In this document: piece after piece, positions 5,970 through 13,208 of the stretch
How the letters are laid out: the number at the start of each line of letters is the position of its first letter
Position numbering within the stretch: position 1 is the stretch's first letter
Origin: JBGTLW01 sp964614575
GTDB lineage: Bacteria > Planctomycetota > Phycisphaerae > Phycisphaerales > Phycisphaeraceae
DNA length: 18,950 nucleotides
Direction: 5' to 3'
Assembly: GCA_964614575.1 (NCBI GenBank)
Contig: CAZTLX010000069.1
Span: forward strand, 1 to 18,950
Translations under genes and position numbers: made by a program
The notes under the pieces: generated by a model
The model's database searches: none
Seen by the model: the letters and a program-made list of their open reading frames with translations, nothing else
Told to the model about the DNA's origin: nothing

Positions 5970-7205
5970 TCACGCGTAGCTGCCGCCGACGGTTTCGCCG
6001 CGTTCCTTGCGCGCCGCTTCACGTTCCCGGCCAAGCCGGGCGATGATGCCGCTGGATCGCAGCGCCTCCAGCGGGTCGGCCGGCAGGCCCCACGCCTTAC
6101 GCCACGACTTGAGCACCGGCGTCACGTCCGCCTCGAACGCCGCCCGCAGCGCCGTCTCCGCCGCGACGATGTCGCCCTTCTTCTGCGCCCCGGCCAGCTT
6201 CTTGCGATCCACCAGTTGCGCCCGCGCAAACTGCTTCTGCGCCTCGCACACCGTCTGCACCATCGCCTCGAGCTTCGGCTTGAGGTTGTGCGACTGATCG
6301 ACCATGTACTCCACCGCCGGCAGCTTGCCCTCGGGCATCCCTTTGTCAAAAGCGTACTGCGCGATCTGATCGAAGATGCGGAACACCGCGTACGGATCGA
6401 TGCTGCCCAGCGTCAGGTCGTCATCCGCGTACTTGCGGTCGTTGAAGTGGAACCCGCCGAGCAACCCCTCATCGAGCAGGAACGCGACGATGTGCTCGAT
6501 GTTCGCCCCCGGCAGGTGGTGGCCGGTATCGACCAGCACCTTGGCGCGTTTGCCCGCATCCTGCGCAAACGCCGCGGCCATGCCCCAGTCGGCGATGTCG
6601 GTGTGATAGAAGCCGGGCTCGAACGGCTTGTACTCGATCAGCAGCGTCGCGCCGGGCCACTGCTTGTCCATGTCGCGGTGGATCGCCCGAAGCGCTTTTT
6701 GCAGGTCGCGCTTGCGGCGGATCAGGTTGTCCTGCCCCGGATAGTTCGTGCCGTCGGCCAGCCACATCGACAGCACCTTCGACCCGCACGCCTTGCCGAG
6801 TTTCACGCAATCGCGCGTGTGATCGAGCGCCGCCTTGCGGGCCTTGGCGTCGGGCGAGCAGAACGAGCCGAGCTTGTAGTGCTGGTCCTGGAAGACGTTG
6901 GGGTTGATCGAGCCGATCGCGACGCCGTGCTTCTTGGCCAAGGCTCTGGTCGCCTTGGCGGACGCGGGGTCGGCGGGGTCGGTGAAGTCCCACAGGACGT
7001 GTACGGCCACGGTCGGGCACGCGCCGGTGAGTTTGTGGACGAGGCCTGCGTCGTGGAGCTTGTCCTCGGTCGTCGCGGCCGCGGCCGGCTGATGAAACTT
7101 GCCGAACCGCGTGCCGGTGTTCGCGAAGCCCCAGGACGGCAACTCGATGGCAAACGCATCGAGCGCGGCATGCACGCGGCGGGCCTGGGCGTCGGTGATC
7201 TTCAT
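5970..7205 (-). CDS. rhaI: L-rhamnose isomerase, RhaI type
   Basis: 411 residues. A TIM-barrel sugar isomerase that converts L-rhamnose to L-rhamnulose using divalent metal; the Pseudomonas stutzeri-type enzymes also accept other aldoses. Landmarks: ELPSWGFANTGTRFGKF, HVLWDFTDPAD, a KLGSFCSPDAKARK segment, LSMWLADGTNYPGQ, LLIEYKPFEPGFYHTDIADW, KVLVDTGHHLPGANIEHIVA, LGGFHFNDRKYADDDLTLGS and VEYMVDQSHN. The Glu of IEYKP, Asp of VDTGHH, the His and the Asp cluster of FHFNDRKYADDD and the Asp of VDQSHN are the metal-site residues known in this family. Start chosen at ATG 7205 because AAGGAG (7220-7215) is just upstream; the frame extends to 7253 but adds non-family sequence. It heads a minus-strand unit with xylB. 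Confidence 0.9.
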   Translation of the reverse strand: MKITDAQARRVHAALDAFAIELPSWGFANTGTRFGKFHQPAAAATTEDKLHDAGLVHKLTGACPTVAVHVLWDFTDPADPASAKATRALAKKHGVAIGSINPNVFQDQHYKLGSFCSPDAKARKAALDHTRDCVKLGKACGSKVLSMWLADGTNYPGQDNLIRRKRDLQKALRAIHRDMDKQWPGATLLIEYKPFEPGFYHTDIADWGMAAAFAQDAGKRAKVLVDTGHHLPGANIEHIVAFLLDEGLLGGFHFNDRKYADDDLTLGSIDPYAVFRIFDQIAQYAFDKGMPEGKLPAVEYMVDQSHNLKPKLEAMVQTVCEAQKQFARAQLVDRKKLAGAQKKGDIVAAETALRAAFEADVTPVLKSWRKAWGLPADPLEALRSSGIIARLGREREAARKERGETVGGSYA

Positions 7206-7284
7206 CAAACTGGACTCCTTCACGTGTGGCCGCATACTGTAACGGGCAATCACCCGGATGACACCTCGAAAACAGGGAGACGCG

Positions 7285-7815
7285 ATGGCTGATCTGAAAC
7301 AACAAAGCGTGCTGATCTTCGTCGGCGACGACTACGAAGACATGGAGCTGCAATACCCGAAATACCGACTGCACGAGGCGGGGTGTGAGGTCGTCGTGGC
7401 CGGGCTTGAAGCGGGCGTGACGCACAAGGGCAAGCACGGCTACCCGCAGCAGGCCGAGGCCGCGGTCGCCGACCTCAACGCGGATGACTTTGATGCGCTG
7501 GTTGTGCCCGGCGGGTGGATGCCCGACAAGCTGCGGCGGTACGACGCGGTGAAGGCGATCACCAAACAGATCGCCGACGCAGGCAAGCCGATCGCCTCGA
7601 TCTGCCACGGCCCGTGGATCGACATCTCGGCGGGGATCGTCAAGGGCGTGACCTACACCAGCACGCCGGGCCTGACCGATGACCTGCGTAACGCCGGGGC
7701 GATGTGGGTTGATCAGGAGGTGTGCGTCGATGAGAAGCACCGCCGCGTGAGCAGCCGCCGCCCGGACGACCTGCCCGCGTTCATGCGCGAGATGCTGAAG
7801 ATGATGGGCGGGTGA
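7285..7815 (+). CDS. DJ-1/PfpI family protein
   Basis: 176 residues with a single flavodoxin-like DJ-1/PfpI domain. The family includes proteases, glyoxalases and chaperones; a nucleophilic Cys sits on a tight turn (nucleophile elbow), here IASICHGPW at about residue 110, with a Glu that tunes it in DDYEDMELQYP near residue 18. DFDALVVPGGWMPDKLR and the C-terminal SSRRPDDLPAFMREML are typical of the PfpI/YhbO subgroup. The start at ATG 7285 follows GGGAG (7275-7279); an ATG at 7258 is in frame but is less well placed. It is transcribed away from rhaI across a 79-bp gap, so they may share control. A role in removing reactive carbonyls made during sugar breakdown is possible but not shown. Confidence 0.9.
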   Translation: MADLKQQSVLIFVGDDYEDMELQYPKYRLHEAGCEVVVAGLEAGVTHKGKHGYPQQAEAAVADLNADDFDALVVPGGWMPDKLRRYDAVKAITKQIADAGKPIASICHGPWIDISAGIVKGVTYTSTPGLTDDLRNAGAMWVDQEVCVDEKHRRVSSRRPDDLPAFMREMLKMMGG

Positions 7816-7833
7816 GGCGAGCGGGGGCGCGGA

Positions 7834-8196
7834 CTAACCGGCTTTGTCCAGCGCCGCGGCACGCACGAAATCCGACAAACCGCGGAAACCATCACGGCGC
7901 GCGGCTTCTTCAAGTACGAATTTCTCTCGTCCGGTGAGCCGCAGGTTTACTTGTTTGTCACGCTTGGCGTCGCTGCCTTCGCGCGGGGGAGTCTCACCTG
8001 CTTCGAGCATATAAGTGACCAACGTAACCGCCGCCTCGCGCAGGTTCGCGATCGCCTCATCCGGCGTGTCGCCGCCCTCGATGACGCCGGGCAACTCAAG
8101 CACCGACCCGACATACTTCGGGTCATCCGATGGCTTGAGCAAAAAGCGGTAGTGCTCAACCATGCCGCGTGCCAGTCTAAGCAGCTTCGCGTCCAT
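7834..8196 (-). CDS. hicB: HicB-family antitoxin
   Basis: 120 residues. Residues about 10-70 are the HicB fold, a degenerate RNase H-like domain: VEHYRFLLKPSDDPKYVGS, LELPGVIEGGDTPDEAIANL and a helix to MLEAGETPP. Residues about 80-118 are a ribbon-helix-helix DNA-binding segment: KQVNLRLTGREKFVLEEAARR followed by GLSDFVRAAAL. HicB neutralises HicA and represses the operon through this C-terminal domain. The ATG at 8196 lies seven bases past a TGA that ends the extended hicA frame; upstream in-frame sequence to 8466 is a Ser/Arg-rich reading of hicA in the wrong frame and was excluded. A perfect palindrome in the promoter is its likely operator. It converges on the DJ-1/PfpI gene. Confidence 0.88.
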   Translation of the reverse strand: MDAKLLRLARGMVEHYRFLLKPSDDPKYVGSVLELPGVIEGGDTPDEAIANLREAAVTLVTYMLEAGETPPREGSDAKRDKQVNLRLTGREKFVLEEAARRDGFRGLSDFVRAAALDKAG

Positions 8197-8257
8197 CGGC
8201 CGATCAATCGCCTTGGCCTTGTTGCGACCGCTCGTCTTCGTTGGCTTTCGCGATGCG

Positions 8258-8431
8258 CTATTCGACCTCGCGGGCGTAGCCCGGCTTGACCTTGCCCCCG
8301 TGGACCGGGACGATGAGTTGCGGCTGGCCGATTTTCTTGAAGATGAAGTGTGACCCACGCGTGCGCTCCAGTTTGAAGCCATTGGATTCCAGCAGTTTGC
8401 GGACCTCGGCAAAGCGCTTGGGACTGGGCAT
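8258..8431 (-). CDS. hicA: HicA-family mRNA interferase toxin, probably shortened by an amber codon
   Basis: 57 residues by translating ATG 8431 to TAG 8258. HicA toxins have a double-stranded-RNA-binding-like fold and cut mRNA using a conserved His. Here the helix is RFAEVRKLLESNGFKLER, the catalytic segment is TRGSHFIFKK (His in G-S-H) and the last strand is LIVPVHGGKVKPGYAREVE. Past TAG the frame continues for 17 codons (RIAKANEDE...) to a TGA at 8206-8204, seven bases before the hicB start. A 75-residue product fits usual HicA length and hicAB spacing, so the amber probably removes the C-terminal helix. The gene is missed by length filters. Upstream are AGGGGG as ribosome-binding site and a good promoter. 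Confidence 0.82.
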   Translation of the reverse strand: MPSPKRFAEVRKLLESNGFKLERTRGSHFIFKKIGQPQLIVPVHGGKVKPGYAREVE

Positions 8432-8481
8432 GCGAACCCCCTGCTTACCTCATAAGGCCCCGACATCAGGCCCGCGAAGTA

Positions 8482-8509
8482 AGTATATCACGTGATATAC
8501 GCCGATCAA
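8482..8509 (-). promoter_or_regulatory. hicAB promoter
   Basis: Read on the minus strand, TTGATC (8509-8504) and TATACT (8487-8482) are separated by 16 bp, a strong sigma-70 match. The -35 element overlaps the hisD stop codon (8506-8508). The spacer and part of the -10 are filled by the 18-bp palindrome at 8483-8500. Transcription would start near 8475, about 45 bases before hicA. Confidence 0.65.
8483..8500. promoter_or_regulatory. Perfect 18-bp palindrome, candidate HicB operator
   Basis: GTATATCAC-GTGATATAC is a perfect inverted repeat with no central gap. It sits between the -35 and -10 elements of hicAB. The RHH segment at the HicB C-terminus binds such short palindromes as a dimer or tetramer, so this is the expected autorepression site. 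Confidence 0.65.
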
Positions 8510-9831
8510 CCCCGCACGCGCACCGACGCGGCGTGGCCGTCGAGGCCCTCGGCTTCGGCGAGTCGGGCGATGTGGTCGATCGTGCGCGCGTCCATCCCAC
8601 CGGGGTACGCCACCGTGCCGCTGCGCCGCAGGAACGTGTACACGCTGATGCCGCTGGCGAACCGCGCGGTCGTGCCCGTCGGCAGACAGTGCGAAGGCCC
8701 GGAGTAATAATCGCCCGCGGCAACCGGCGTCTGATCGCCCAGGAAAAACTCGCCGCCGTGCTTGAGCCGCGTCAGCCACGCCCGCGGGTCCGCCACCGCG
8801 AGGTTCACGTGTTCCCCGGCGAACCGATCCGCCACCCGCGCCGCCTCCGCCTCGTCCTTCACGACGACCGCGCACGACTCCTCGCGCAGGGCCGCGACGA
8901 TCGCCTCGCTGCGCCCGCGCTGCGCGAGCTGCCGCTCGATCTCCGCGACGATCGCGTCGATCACCTCGCGCGACCAGCTCACCAGAAAGCACTTGCCGGG
9001 GTTGTGCTCGGCCTGCGCGATCAAATCCGCGGCGACGTACGCGGGCCGCGCCGTCTCGTCCGCGATGGTGACGATCTCGCTCGGCCCATAAAAACCGTTA
9101 TCCGTCCCGCACACCGCGCCGAGCTGCGCCTTGGCCAGTTGCACGAAGATGTTGCCCGGCCCGGCGATCAGGTCAACCTGTTCAACCGACTCGGTGCCGT
9201 AGGCCAGCGCCGCCACCGCCTGCGCCCCGCCGAGGCGGTACACCTTCTCGATGCCCAGCAGCTTCGCGGTCGCGAGGACCAGCGGCGAGATGTCGCCGAC
9301 CGGCTGCGCGTCATCGCTCCTCGTCGGCGGCGGGCACACCACCGCGACCTTCTCGCGCGGCACACCCGCCACCAGCGCGGGCACCACCGTCATGATCATC
9401 GTCGAGAACAGCACCGCCGTGCCGCCGGGCACATAGCACCCCGCGCTCTGCACCGCCGTGAAGCGCATCCCCAGCTCCGCGCCGCCGAGCGTGATCGGCT
9501 CCACGTTGCGCGGCATGACGTGCCGTTGATACGCCGTGACGTTCGCGATCGACGCTTCGAGCGCTTCGCGCATCTTCGCGGATAGCGCCGCCTCGGCCGC
9601 GGCCAACTCGTCCGCCGTCACGGCGATGCGCTGCGTGTTGAAGCCGGGATCGGTCCAGCGTTGCATGTATTCGACGACGGCCGCGTCGCCGCGCTGCGCG
9701 ACATCGTCGAGGATGCCGGCGACGGTGCGGGCCGCGTCGCCGGTCATCGCCGCGGTGTCGCGCAGGCGGGCGAGGGTCGCGTCCAGCGCGGCCCGGCCTT
9801 CATCGGTTTTAAGTTCGTAGATTGGGAGCAT
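8506..9831 (-). CDS. hisD: Histidinol dehydrogenase
   Basis: 441 residues, normal HisD length. It oxidises L-histidinol to L-histidine in two NAD-dependent steps with a bound Zn. Landmarks: GCYVPGGTAVLFSTMIM, VYRLGGAQAVAALAYGTESV, DLIAGPGNIFVQLAKAQLGA, GPSEIVTIADETARP, DLIAQAEHNPGKC (Gln and His Zn ligands), FAGEHVNLAV (catalytic Glu-His), GDYYSGPSHCLPTGTTARF (Asp ligand) and EAEGLDGHAAS (C-terminal His ligand). All key residues are present, so it should be active. Start chosen at ATG 9831, seven bases after GAGG; the open frame runs far upstream only because it shadows the hydrolase gene. It lies 26 bp downstream of that hydrolase on the same strand, with no other his gene nearby. Confidence 0.95.
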   Translation of the reverse strand: MLPIYELKTDEGRAALDATLARLRDTAAMTGDAARTVAGILDDVAQRGDAAVVEYMQRWTDPGFNTQRIAVTADELAAAEAALSAKMREALEASIANVTAYQRHVMPRNVEPITLGGAELGMRFTAVQSAGCYVPGGTAVLFSTMIMTVVPALVAGVPREKVAVVCPPPTRSDDAQPVGDISPLVLATAKLLGIEKVYRLGGAQAVAALAYGTESVEQVDLIAGPGNIFVQLAKAQLGAVCGTDNGFYGPSEIVTIADETARPAYVAADLIAQAEHNPGKCFLVSWSREVIDAIVAEIERQLAQRGRSEAIVAALREESCAVVVKDEAEAARVADRFAGEHVNLAVADPRAWLTRLKHGGEFFLGDQTPVAAGDYYSGPSHCLPTGTTARFASGISVYTFLRRSGTVAYPGGMDARTIDHIARLAEAEGLDGHAASVRVRG

Positions 9832-9857
9832 GTTCAAGCCTCGCGGCGCGCCCGGCG

Positions 9858-11560
9858 TCAGGCCGAGACGCGCTGGATCGGGCCAATGATATAGCTTTGT
9901 CCGGCCACGTCGCCGCTGACCACCAATTCGCGGATGTCGTGCCACGTCGTGCCCGACGGCAGGCCTTCGAACTGCTCGGGCGTCAGGCTCAGCTCGACAC
10001 GCGTCGGCGAGCCGGGCAATTTGATCGCTTGCGAAAATTCCTGCCGCCCGTTGTCGCGGTTCGTGAAGACCAAGACGCGCAGCGCGGTGATCGGCCACCC
10101 GTCGCCCTCGACGGTGAGGCGCACGCGATCGATCGAGCCGTCGTTCCACCGCGGGTCGCCCAGGCCGCGGAAGATATAGCTCATCGGCCCGCCGCCGGGG
10201 CGATCGACGCTGACGCGGCAGCGTGTGCGGTCGCCGTCCACCGGCCGCAGCGTCAGCGGCTTCTGGTGCGGACCCGCGTGCTCGTAAAACTGCGTGCTGC
10301 ACACGCCCCACCAATAGCCGGCCCCGGCGCGCACGGGATCGGGCCAGACCTCCGGCAGCGGTCGCAGCGCATCGGGGTTCTGCTCCAGTTCGCGCGTCGC
10401 GGTGTTGAGCGTTAAGCCGTCGGCATAGATCACACGCCCGAACACCCGCCGCGCCACGCCGCGCGGCGGCCGGCCCGGCCACCAGCAGTGGAACGGGTCC
10501 GGCCCGGCCGAAGGCGTCCACCAGAATTGCCGCTCGGCGATCGGCCGCGACGCGTCCGCTTCGATCGACAGGTCATCGCGCAGCCGCGGCTCGCGCGGCA
10601 GCGGCGGGCCACCCCGCAGGTGATGCGCCATCCAGGCCGCGGCCAACGCGCCGTGGGCCGCGCCGGTGTGGTGGTTCTGGTTCGGCACGCTCGACCGCCG
10701 CACCGCCACGCGCGGCGAGATCGTTTCAAGCAACTGCTCCGCGATCGAGTGCATGCCCCAGAAATCGTTGGTGCTCGACAGGAAACACACTGGTATGTTG
10801 ATGCGCGCGGCCAGCGCCAGCGCATCCCATCGCGTGCGCCAAAGCTCGCGCATCGCTTCGGGCAGCTTGCTCAGCTCGCCCGTCGCGGTGCAGCGCGGGT
10901 CGAACAGCCCACCGCAGCCGAAGACGGGCACGAGCGCCCGCACCCGTTCGTCGTAAGCCGCCACCGCCCACGCGAGGTAGCCGCCCCAACTGATGCCCGC
11001 GACGCCGAGGTGCTGTGCGTCGACGCGCGGCTCGTCGCACATCCAGTCGATCACCGCGCCGGCCGCAGCAATCGCGACCGGCAAGATCGCCTGCCGCGCA
11101 TCGTCGATCATCGCGTGCTTCTCGCGCACCTCGCCCGGCCAAACGCTCTTGCGTGCCGGGTCGTGTGCCGCAAAGCATGTGTTTTCCCAGTCATAACTGT
11201 ACGCGGCAAACCCCCGCTCCGCCCACCACACCAGATCGTCCGGATTCACCGTCTGTGACCCCCCCGGCAAATGCAACACCCCCGCCCCCGGAACCGCCCC
11301 CGGAAGCACCCCCGGAAGCGCCCCTGCCTCCGGGAGTGATGAACCCGCAAGTGATGAACCCGCAAGTGAAGCAGTCGCGAGTCCCGCCTCACGACGTTGG
11401 CTTACATCATCCTCCCCCGGCAGGCAGCGTGCGGCATACACGCGCACCGGGCGATCGAACGCTCTGTGAAATGCAAAAACGCAGACTCGATCATCCGCCC
11501 GCGGTGCGCGCGGGCGTCGAAGGGTTCCACGGCTTGCAGGCGGCGTTTCATGTCTGGCAT
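9858..11560 (-). CDS. Alpha/beta hydrolase (esterase-like), N-terminal frameshift suspected
   Basis: About 560 residues. The core (from about residue 70) has VLHLPGGSQTVNPDDLVWWA, a GFAAYSYDWE strand, the nucleophile elbow GVAGISWGGYLAWAVAA (Ser in G-I-S-W-G), PVCFLSSTNDFWG with a candidate acid Asp, and NQNHHTG/AHG as candidate His region. This resembles planctomycete acetyl-xylan-esterase or dienelactone-hydrolase-like enzymes. The C-terminal 200 residues look like a beta-sandwich (DGSIDRVRLTVEG, PITALRVLVF). The main frame opens at 11573 but its first 40 codons are Arg/Pro-rich; another frame from ATG 11560 reads MPDMKRRLQAVEPFDARAH and ends HFTERS, a more natural start. A one-base loss near 11455-11460 would join them. 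Low-complexity tandem repeats lie at 11283-11365. No signal peptide is visible. hisD follows 26 bp downstream. Confidence 0.78.
11283..11365. repeat. In-frame tandem repeats in the hydrolase gene
   Basis: A 12-base unit (CGCCCCCGGAAC/G, third copy CACCCCCGGAAG) occurs three times at 11283-11318. A 15-base unit GTGATGAACCCGCAA occurs twice in tandem at 11336-11365. Both lengths keep the frame; on the minus strand they encode a Gly/Ala/Leu/Pro/Ser-rich linker (LAGSS repeated, then LPGV/LPGA/VPGA). Confidence 0.8.
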
Positions 11561-11792
11561 GGCGGCGGATCATAGCTTCGCCCGGTGCCGCGACCGTTTC
11601 ATCCCGCCGTCGGCCGTGACCCGCACGGCGCGAAGATGCACCGAGGGCTTATCGATCAGGTCGGCGGCACGATCGCCATAAGCGAAACCTTTGGGAGGGG
11701 GAGGTCAATGCCTCACAGCGGCGCGTTTACTGGAATCTATGATGCCTTTCGCGACACATATCCCGTTTCGATTGATCGGCAGAGGATCAAGC

Positions 11793-13208
11793 ATGAAGTT
11801 TGCGATGTTGCGGTTGTTGATGCTGGGCTTGAGCGTCGGGCTGGTGATCGCCCCGAACGGGGCCGCCGGGGAGGATGAGTTAACCGCCGCGGCGTTGTGG
11901 CAAGCGTATGAGCAATCGCCCGACCGTCACGAGCGTATCCCGAATGTTTCCTATGCGGGCTACGGCTATGGCGAGTCGGCCCCTCCGGAGCCGGCGGTGG
12001 TGGTCAACGTGCGGGACATGGGGGCGCGGGGGGATGGGGAGGCGGACGATACCGAAGCGATCACCGCGGCCCTGTCCCGGGCGGGGGAACACGGGGGCGG
12101 CGCGGTGCTGCTCCCGGCGGGGCACTACCGTGTCACCAAGCCGATCTTTCTGCGCTGGGACAACCTCGTGCTGCGTGGCGAAGGGGCGGAACAGACGGTG
12201 ATCGTATTCGACAGGCCGTTGGCCCAAGCGTACGGCAAGAATGAGTCGGGCAGCAGTTCGCGGTGGAGTTGGGCGGGCGGGATGATCTGGTTTGCCCCCC
12301 GCTCGCTGCGGCCGGACACGTTCGTGGGTGCCGATTCGTGGCACGAGGGTTGGCAGAGCGGGGACCGGCTGGGGATGGTGACCGAGCCGGCCAAGCGAGG
12401 CGACAGGCACGTGACCGTGAGCGACGGCTCGGCGTTCAAGCCGGGCCAACGCGTCGTGTTGCGGATGACCAGCACACCAGACCTGGCGATGTATAAGCGG
12501 ATGAGCGGCGATGTGGCGGGCACGGACACCTACCCCTGGGACCGCAAAGCAGCGGGCATCATCAACCTGCCTCGCTGGCGCTGGCCGGTGGAGATTACCG
12601 CGGTCGAGGGCAACCGCCTGACGCTGCGCCAGCCGTTGCGTCTGGATATTCAGACCGACTGGTCGCCAGAACTGCTGGCCATCGGCGACCTGGTCACGGG
12701 GTCCGGGGTCGAGCGTCTGACGATCCGTTTCCCCAAAACCCAGCTCAGCCCGCACCTGAAAAACCCCGGTTACAACGGCATCTATTTCGAGAACGCCTGG
12801 GACTGCTGGGCCCGCGATGTGGTGGTGGAGAACGCCGACAACGGCATCGGCACCGCCGCGAGCAAGTGCATCACCCTCGACCGGTTCGTCATCACCGGCC
12901 GTGAATGCCACCACGCCACCATTTGCCGCACCGAGTCCCACGACATCCTCTGGACGCGCTACCGCCTCGAAAGCAAGTGCCACCACGGCATCAACGTCGA
13001 GGGCAAATCCACCGGCAACGTCTGGTCGGCCGCGGATCATCAGCACGGCACGTTCGACTCCCACCGCGCCTTGCCCTTCGAGAATGTCCGCACCGACATC
13101 CGCGTCAACAACACCGGGGGCCACGGCGGATCGGGCACCGCGGGTCCGCTCTTCGGCGCACGTTTTGTCCACTGGAACATCGGGTCACCAATGGCCGGCC
13201 GCACATGA
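11793..13208 (+). CDS. Secreted right-handed beta-helix protein (pectate-lyase-like), N-terminal part of a split gene
   Basis: 471 residues to the TGA at 13206. Residues 1-25 are a signal peptide (MKFAMLRLLMLGLSVGL..GAAG). From about residue 65, VVNVRDMGARGDGEADDTEA then ITAALSRAG, GGAVLLPAGHYRVT and LVLRGEGAEQTVIVF mark the start of a Pectate_lyase_3-type beta-helix. Later coils include VERLTIRFPKTQLSP, YNGIYFENAWDCWARDVVVE and CHHATICRTESHDILWTRYR. Such proteins cleave or bind acidic polysaccharides outside the cytoplasm. ATG 11793 follows AGAGGA (11781-11786). The frame ends in HWNIGSPMAGRT, whereas the next frame continues RVTNGRPHMIFAP, so a base appears missing near 13180. The remainder is the following entry. 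Substrate is unknown. Confidence 0.85.
   Translation: MKFAMLRLLMLGLSVGLVIAPNGAAGEDELTAAALWQAYEQSPDRHERIPNVSYAGYGYGESAPPEPAVVVNVRDMGARGDGEADDTEAITAALSRAGEHGGGAVLLPAGHYRVTKPIFLRWDNLVLRGEGAEQTVIVFDRPLAQAYGKNESGSSSRWSWAGGMIWFAPRSLRPDTFVGADSWHEGWQSGDRLGMVTEPAKRGDRHVTVSDGSAFKPGQRVVLRMTSTPDLAMYKRMSGDVAGTDTYPWDRKAAGIINLPRWRWPVEITAVEGNRLTLRQPLRLDIQTDWSPELLAIGDLVTGSGVERLTIRFPKTQLSPHLKNPGYNGIYFENAWDCWARDVVVENADNGIGTAASKCITLDRFVITGRECHHATICRTESHDILWTRYRLESKCHHGINVEGKSTGNVWSAADHQHGTFDSHRALPFENVRTDIRVNNTGGHGGSGTAGPLFGARFVHWNIGSPMAGRT

Noticed and set aside
8197..8466. Longer hicB reading frame upstream of 8196
   Set aside because: The extra residues are Ser/Arg-rich and are the hicA coding sequence read in a wrong frame.
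9832..10521. N-terminal extension of hisD
   Set aside because: It overlaps the hydrolase gene in another frame, is Arg-rich, and HisD has full normal length from ATG 9831.
11585..11878. Open frame upstream of the beta-helix gene as a separate small protein
   Set aside because: It overlaps the signal-peptide region of the real gene and has no ribosome-binding site; only a short kinase-like stretch inside it is noted as a finding.
11880..13172. Long minus-strand open frame opposite the beta-helix gene
   Set aside because: It has low-complexity composition typical of antisense frames in GC-rich DNA, while the plus strand has a signal peptide and clear domain motifs.
13205..13208. ATGA overlap read as translational coupling of two separate genes
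   Set aside because: The second product would begin inside a beta-helix coil without a signal peptide, and adding one base joins the frames into continuous family-like sequence.
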